A stretch of DNA of 64,000 nucleotides from Spirosoma rigui. Its GTDB lineage: Bacteria; Bacteroidota; Bacteroidia; Cytophagales; Spirosomataceae. Under the pieces are notes generated by a model. It saw only the letters and a list, made by a program, of their open reading frames with translations. It made no database searches and had not been told where the DNA came from. The DNA lies in NCBI RefSeq assembly GCF_002067135.1, contig NZ_CP020105.1:1984001-2048000 (forward strand), given 5' to 3'. Positions 60,229-64,000 of this stretch are shown here, piece by piece (position 1 is the stretch's first letter; every line of letters begins with the position of its first letter). A program made the position numbers and the translations under genes.

Positions 60229-60684
60229 TTATTTATCGCCTTTCAGCGCCTTTACTTTCTCCTGGGCAGTTTTCAGATCGCTGAGCTGGCTCGTCAGATC
60301 TTCTTTGATATAGGCGGGGATGTGATCTTTTTCGATCGCGTCCTGATAGGCTTCAACAGCCGCGTTTTCGCCGAACTCAACGGAGCTCAGTACGGTATCG
60401 CGGTCTTTGCCCGTTACGGCCGACTTGATGTCGATCCAGGCGCGGTGAATTTTGCTCGATACGTCGGTAGAGGTTGCATCGGTTACCGCCGTACCATCAA
60501 TGCGAACAATGTGCTCGGCAAGCTGGCTGCGGAATTTCTGGCTCTGTACAATGTAGTGCCGGAACAGGTCGTCCAGTTGGGCATCTTTATTGTCTTCAAT
60601 AGCTTTTTCATATCCCATGATCCGGTCGTTGTTAATCTTCACCAGGTCATTCAGGTCTTCTACGATTTCTTCGTTCTTGATCAT
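60229..60684 (-). CDS. PA2169-family four-helix-bundle protein (DUF2383)
   Basis: A 151-residue soluble protein, all-helical by composition, without signal peptide. It matches the DUF2383 (PA2169) family: NDLVKINNDRIMGYEKAIEDN, FRHYIVQSQKFRSQLAEHI, then the middle TSSDVSSKIHRAWIDIKSAVTG-like stretch (here DVSSKIHRAWIDIKSAVTG) and a third helix DTVLSSVEFGENAAVEAYQDAIEKD. The family is ferritin-like in fold; a stress role is proposed but its reaction is not known. Glutamates and histidines that could bind metal (E in YEKAIED, H in FRHYI, E in EFGENAAVEAY) are present. The ferritin-like pair lies just beyond, on the other strand. Confidence 0.85.
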   Translation of the reverse strand: MIKNEEIVEDLNDLVKINNDRIMGYEKAIEDNKDAQLDDLFRHYIVQSQKFRSQLAEHIVRIDGTAVTDATSTDVSSKIHRAWIDIKSAVTGKDRDTVLSSVEFGENAAVEAYQDAIEKDHIPAYIKEDLTSQLSDLKTAQEKVKALKGDK

Positions 60685-61008
60685 AACAGTTGACAGTTGA
60701 TAGTTTGTGAACTGGTTATAAAACTGACTCTAAGGGCAATTGTTTGGTGAATGGTAACGATCCGTCGTTTAAATAGCCGGCTGGCTGACGGGTAGGAACG
60801 GGCGGGAGGTAGGAATAAAGTAGTCGCGACAACAACGAAAGGTTACTCCCGAAATAGCTATTTTTCTTTCGTAAGCGGTGTTTTTTGGCCCACTCCCTCA
60901 AATACATTCATTTTTTTGAAAAAGCTCAAATCCATTCGGTGTGTTTACGCGTAGTTACTTCAAATCTTCCGACGGACGGGGGAACACTTTACTAAACTTA
61001 CTTGCTCA
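60685..61008. other. Divergent promoter region
   Basis: A 324-base gap between the divergent DUF2383 gene and the ferritin-like gene. I see no gene. It contains a short tandem-like AACAGTTGACAGTTGATAG right before the DUF2383 start and an AT-rich block (60855-60930) with TATTTTTC, one mismatch from TAnnTTTG, ahead of the plus-strand gene. Confidence 0.35.
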
Positions 61009-61761
61009 ATGGAAAAACTACCCAAAGACCCCACTGACGTTCGTCAGTTGCTGTCGGGCAGAGAGTCGGCAGCGGTTGGTCGCCGGATGTTCATGCGTTA
61101 TTTAGGAGCTACTGCAGCCGCTGGTGTTGCACTGAGTGCTTGTACCGATCAGATCGTTGATCCTACAGCTACCGGTGCGGGCCGGGCCGGTTTTGCAACG
61201 GTCGATTTAGGCGATCTTGGTTCTAATGACGTAGGTATCCTGAACTACGCTTACGCGCTGGAACAGCTGGAAGCTGCTTTCTATACCCAAGTTATTGCAA
61301 CACCTTACACAGGCATTACCGATGGCGAGCGAATGATCCTTCGCGACATCCGCGATCACGAAATCGTTCACCGGGAATTTTTCAAAGCCGCTCTCGGCAG
61401 CGCAGCCATTCCAGGTCTGACGCCTGACTTTAGCAGCATCAACTTCAGCAGCCGGGCATCGGTACTGGGAACGGCCAAAGTATTTGAAAACATTGGTGTA
61501 TCGGCCTACAATGGCGCCGGACAGTTCATCATGAGTGCCGATTACCTGACGCTGGCTGGCAAAATTGTATCGGTTGAAGCGCGTCACGCATCGATCATCG
61601 CTACGTTACTCGATCCACAAGGCAAGTCGTTTGCCGGTGATGACATCATTTTCCCAAGCTCAGGTCTGGAGGAAATCCGCGTACCATCGGAAGTATTAGC
61701 CATCGTGGCTCCGTACATCAAAGAAACCATCAACGGCATGCAGTCGGCGCGTCGTGCCTAA
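61009..61761 (+). CDS. Tat-targeted ferritin-like lipoprotein
   Basis: A 250-residue protein with a Tat lipoprotein signal: twin Arg25-Arg26 in GRRMFMRYL, a hydrophobic stretch, then LSAC with Cys45. The mature domain is ferritin-like (Ferritin_2/PF13668 type), with the four-helix di-metal ligands visible in order: Glu in ALEQLEAAFY, the E-x-x-H in DHEIVHREFF, Glu in VFENIGVSAY, and E-x-x-H in SVEARHASII. It probably binds iron or another metal at the outside. Function (redox, desiccation or oxidative-stress protection) is not shown by sequence. It is followed after 15 bases by a second gene of the same family, so they are likely one transcript. Confidence 0.88.
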   Translation: MEKLPKDPTDVRQLLSGRESAAVGRRMFMRYLGATAAAGVALSACTDQIVDPTATGAGRAGFATVDLGDLGSNDVGILNYAYALEQLEAAFYTQVIATPYTGITDGERMILRDIRDHEIVHREFFKAALGSAAIPGLTPDFSSINFSSRASVLGTAKVFENIGVSAYNGAGQFIMSADYLTLAGKIVSVEARHASIIATLLDPQGKSFAGDDIIFPSSGLEEIRVPSEVLAIVAPYIKETINGMQSARRA

Positions 61762-61776
61762 TCCCCCCCAACAGTC

Positions 61777-62571
61777 ATGAATCTACAAAACATACTGAAT
61801 GAAATTGAGAAGGTGGATGCCGACGTAATCGAACGGCTGGAACACGTCTCGCGTCGCAGTGTTTTCAGCAACTTCCTGAAAAAGGCAGTTGTTGGTGCGG
61901 CACCGGTAGCTTTCGCTTCCGTATTGAACAAAGCCTATGGTCAAAACAATGTCGTTGCCGAAGTGCTGAACTTCGCCCTGACGCTGGAATATCTTGAAGC
62001 TGAATTTTACAACAAGAGTCTGGAATCGGGTATCATCCCCGGCGAAGCGCTGCCTTACTACCAGCAGATCGCTAAACACGAGAACGCACACGTGGCCCTG
62101 CTGAAATCGGCACTGGGTAGCGCGGCTATCTCGAAGCCAAACTTCGACTTCACGGCTAAAGGAAACTTCCCCGGCGTATTCAGTGATCTGCAAACCAACT
62201 ACGCAGTAGCGCAGGCGTTTGAAGACACGGGTGTACGGGCCTACAAAGGACAGGCACCCCGCCTGATTCCATTCCCGGCCGTACTGACAACGGCGCTGCA
62301 GATCCACTCGGTCGAAGCGCGCCACGCGGCTCGTATTCGGTACCTGCGTGGTCAGAAAGGATGGATCACGAATGCTGATCGGGGTAACTTGCCAGCCGCA
62401 ACGCAGGCCATTTACAACGAAGACGAAAGAGCAGAACAAGGCGGTGTGAACGTATCGGGTCTACCCATGGTAGTTTCGATGGGCATCAGCCGGGCTGCCG
62501 TAACGGAAGCGTTCGACGAGCCACTGACGAAAGAGCAGGTACTGGCAATTGCCGGACCGTTCCTGGCCTAA
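61777..62571 (+). CDS. Tat-targeted ferritin-like protein (second of the pair)
   Basis: A 264-residue homologue of the protein encoded before it. The signal has a strong twin-arginine motif (SRRSVFSNFLKK, Arg26-Arg27) followed by AVVGAAPVAFASVLNKAYG, with no lipobox. Ferritin-like ligands are again complete: Glu in LEYLEAEFYN, E-x-x-H in KHENAHVALL, Glu in AFEDTGVRAY, E-x-x-H in SVEARHAARI. After the bundle it has a C-terminal extension (about 190-264, RYLRGQKGWITNADR to AIAGPFLA) that its neighbour has only in short form. The two may act as a hetero-oligomer. A strong terminator follows. Confidence 0.88.
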   Translation: MNLQNILNEIEKVDADVIERLEHVSRRSVFSNFLKKAVVGAAPVAFASVLNKAYGQNNVVAEVLNFALTLEYLEAEFYNKSLESGIIPGEALPYYQQIAKHENAHVALLKSALGSAAISKPNFDFTAKGNFPGVFSDLQTNYAVAQAFEDTGVRAYKGQAPRLIPFPAVLTTALQIHSVEARHAARIRYLRGQKGWITNADRGNLPAATQAIYNEDERAEQGGVNVSGLPMVVSMGISRAAVTEAFDEPLTKEQVLAIAGPFLA

Positions 62572-62587
62572 CACGTGCTAATTACAT

Positions 62588-62626
62588 AAAAAGGGGTACC
62601 CGTCTGACGGGTACCCCTTCTTTTTT
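62588..62626 (+). terminator. Terminator of the ferritin-like pair
   Basis: AAGGGGTACCCG (62591-62602) pairs with CGGGTACCCCTT (62608-62619), a 12-bp perfect stem with a 5-base loop, then C and TTTTTT. On the other strand it could also serve the convergent gene at 62640. Confidence 0.88.
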
Positions 62627-62639
62627 GACCTGCATTACA

Positions 62640-64000
62640 TCAGCCTCCGGGCTGCTCGGCGGTGATGCTGCGGATACGTACCGTAGAGCCCGCCTGCGAC
62701 TGCGTTTTGTCGTCGGCGGGACTTAGTGAAATTTGCGAGATGATGCCATCCCATCCCGTCCGGTTACCCACGTTGACTTCATACGTCCGGAACTGACCAT
62801 CGTTGATAACGGGAAAATCGACGGAGCGCGTTGGAATGTCGAAAAAGTCGATCTCACCCGGTTTGCGCCAGATGAGCCGAATCGTTGGACTTTTGGTTTT
62901 GAAAGCCGCCTGAACGTAGATCTTGGTGAAATCGGTGGCTTTCCAGAACGCAACGGGGCTCATGATGCGGAAGGTAACCTTGCTGGTGTCGACCCGCTGC
63001 CAGCGAATGTTTAGTTCGTTCTGGATGGGCCAGCCCTGGTCGTTGGCGTTGTAGTAATGCCAGCCCAGCCGATCCTGCCCAAACCGGTAATCGGGTTTGT
63101 TGCCGGGCCGCGCCTGCGCATAGGCAAACTGACGAATATCAGCCAGGGAGCCCACGACCAGGTCGTACTCATACTCATAAACCCCGTCGTGGTCGATCAG
63201 CAGGAAATCGTGGTTGTTGACGTAGCCGCTCGACTCATCGAATTCGCCGTCGGTACGGGTCGATCCAAAATAGGCACTGCCGAACAGGTGCTTGCCGGGC
63301 CGGATGAGGCCCACGCCCCGGCCACTTTCGTTGAGCAGGGCTATCCAGCTCTCGGTTCCGTAGCGCAGGGTATTTTCTTTACTGGTATACTCCGATACGG
63401 GTTCGTTGGTGAACGGGTTGTTACCGCCGTAGGTCACGAACCGGTAGTAAGGTCCGTTGAGGTACACACAGGGCGTTTCCTGGGTACGGCCTTCGTACTG
63501 GGTCGTGTCGGCGCGGTTCACTACGATCCGGCAACGAACGTGCACGTTGTTTCCCTTCAGCTCCACCCAGTGTTCCATCACGCAGTCGGCGGGTTCGTCG
63601 AACAGGGGCCAGATCAGGGGAATTGTTTTTACGTAAAGCTGATTTGGGCTCTGCTGGTAGCTGACGATGCGGGCCGGGTGGTTGAAGTAGTCGCCGGTCT
63701 GAACCGGGTTCCAGCCCAAATTGATCCACTGTGGAACGGGCTGCTTCCCGTTGACCGAGTAGGGGAACGGGCCCGCGTAGATCGAAGTCTGAATCTGTCG
63801 CCCCAGGTCAACATTATTGACCATGTTAACGGAGCTGTTGGCTTCGGACAGATAGTTGATAGCTCCGCCCATGTTGAGGTCGATACCAACCTTCACTTTG
63901 TCGCTGGTCAGGAAAAGCCGCTTTGGCGGAGCTACCGGCGACTGGTCGGGCGTGCCGGAACCCGGATTGGGATTTACCGGTGCCGTGTAGGGAGCCGTAG
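62640..64000 (-). CDS. Large hypothetical protein, partial (3' part)
   Basis: At least 453 codons; the frame stays open through base 64000, so the real start lies beyond the window. A GTG at 63896 would not be the start, since the upstream sequence in frame reads as a proline-rich linker (NPNPGSGTPDQSPVAPPKRLFLTS). The seen part is rich in aromatic residues and beta-type strands: VGIDLNMGGAINYLSEA, DCVMEHWVELKGNNVHVRCRI, VYLNGPYYRFVTYGG, FLLIDHDGVYEYEYDLVVGSL, and ends with a galactose-binding-like domain (KATDFTKIYVQAAFKTKSPTIRLIWR, QFRTYEVNVGNRTGWDGII). It looks like a secreted carbohydrate-linked protein; I cannot name its family. Confidence 0.7.
   Translation of the reverse strand, partial: TAPYTAPVNPNPGSGTPDQSPVAPPKRLFLTSDKVKVGIDLNMGGAINYLSEANSSVNMVNNVDLGRQIQTSIYAGPFPYSVNGKQPVPQWINLGWNPVQTGDYFNHPARIVSYQQSPNQLYVKTIPLIWPLFDEPADCVMEHWVELKGNNVHVRCRIVVNRADTTQYEGRTQETPCVYLNGPYYRFVTYGGNNPFTNEPVSEYTSKENTLRYGTESWIALLNESGRGVGLIRPGKHLFGSAYFGSTRTDGEFDESSGYVNNHDFLLIDHDGVYEYEYDLVVGSLADIRQFAYAQARPGNKPDYRFGQDRLGWHYYNANDQGWPIQNELNIRWQRVDTSKVTFRIMSPVAFWKATDFTKIYVQAAFKTKSPTIRLIWRKPGEIDFFDIPTRSVDFPVINDGQFRTYEVNVGNRTGWDGIISQISLSPADDKTQSQAGSTVRIRSITAEQPGG

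Noticed and set aside
60172..60693. 173-codon plus-strand frame opposite the DUF2383 gene
   Set aside because: It begins inside the inverted repeat and is the complement of a well-matched DUF2383 gene.
62640..63896. GTG at 63896 as the start of the last gene
   Set aside because: The frame stays open to the window edge and the upstream part encodes a plausible proline-rich linker, so the gene is partial and starts outside the window.
1..64000. CRISPR arrays, IS elements, prophage or rRNA operon
   Set aside because: I saw no regularly spaced repeats, transposase or integrase genes, phage structural genes or rRNA-like sequence. The holin-like gene at 17630 belongs to a widespread chromosomal family and has no phage neighbours.

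Overview
The window looks like chromosome from a member of the Bacteroidota, most likely the Cytophagales/Spirosomaceae. The reasons are SusC/SusD pairs, several other TonB-dependent receptors with an N-terminal carboxypeptidase-regulatory-like domain, a GldA-type gliding ABC ATPase, lipoproteins and Tat substrates in number, moderately GC-rich coding sequence, and repeated Bacteroidota-type -7 boxes (TAnnTTTG) rather than sigma70 -10 boxes. The genus is an inference; no rRNA or tRNA gene is present to anchor it.

Layout. 1-3232 (minus): a SusC/SusD pair, the SusD cut by the window edge. 3855-10383 (plus): a second SusC/SusD operon that continues into a small lipoprotein gene with a broken G8 tract and a Tat-exported PLP aminotransferase. 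10475-23143: housekeeping and envelope genes (MFS carrier, aroB, gldA, amino-acid permease, holin-like membrane protein, Zn-protease, DUF2147, a panD / flippase-like / rfaE2 operon, MoeB-rhodanese). 23144-29975: a large secreted SASA esterase with DUF11 repeats, aspS, an unassigned gene and a PEBP protein. 30510-42534 (plus): two TonB receptors, a GH13 alpha-glucosidase, an SsuD-like flavin monooxygenase, a ThuA protein, a YrdB-like membrane protein and a sodium/solute symporter, readable as an uptake-and-catabolism island. 42589-43245: remains of toxin-antitoxin genes. 43464-46916: pyruvate carboxylase. 47146-48405: a nonsense-interrupted DUF4870 gene and a DUF2490 protein. 48420-53985 (minus): a CzcCBA-type heavy-metal efflux system. 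54204-60125: lipoprotein, CE15-like esterase, Nudix hydrolase, aromatic-type aminotransferase, tyrA and an aldo/keto reductase. 60229-62571: a DUF2383 protein and two Tat-targeted ferritin-like proteins. 62640-64000 (minus): a large secreted protein cut by the window edge.

Themes. Nutrient capture at the outer membrane is the dominant investment (two SusCD pairs, two further TonB receptors). Three folded-enzyme genes carry twin-arginine signals. Small genes are often broken: a PemK/MazF-like toxin remnant, a DUF433/DUF5615 module with several stops, a half UPF0175 antitoxin, an amber-interrupted DUF4870 gene and a G-tract frameshift in a lipoprotein. Gene ends carry long inverted repeats, including a perfect 30-bp pair at 18033-18098, and two intergenic hairpins share loop sequence as if they were copies of one small repeat.

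The most unusual candidate systems are the SusCD-lipoprotein-Tat-aminotransferase operon and the TonB/GH13/SsuD-like/ThuA/symporter island. For both, the gene content is visible in the sequence but the function is inferred.
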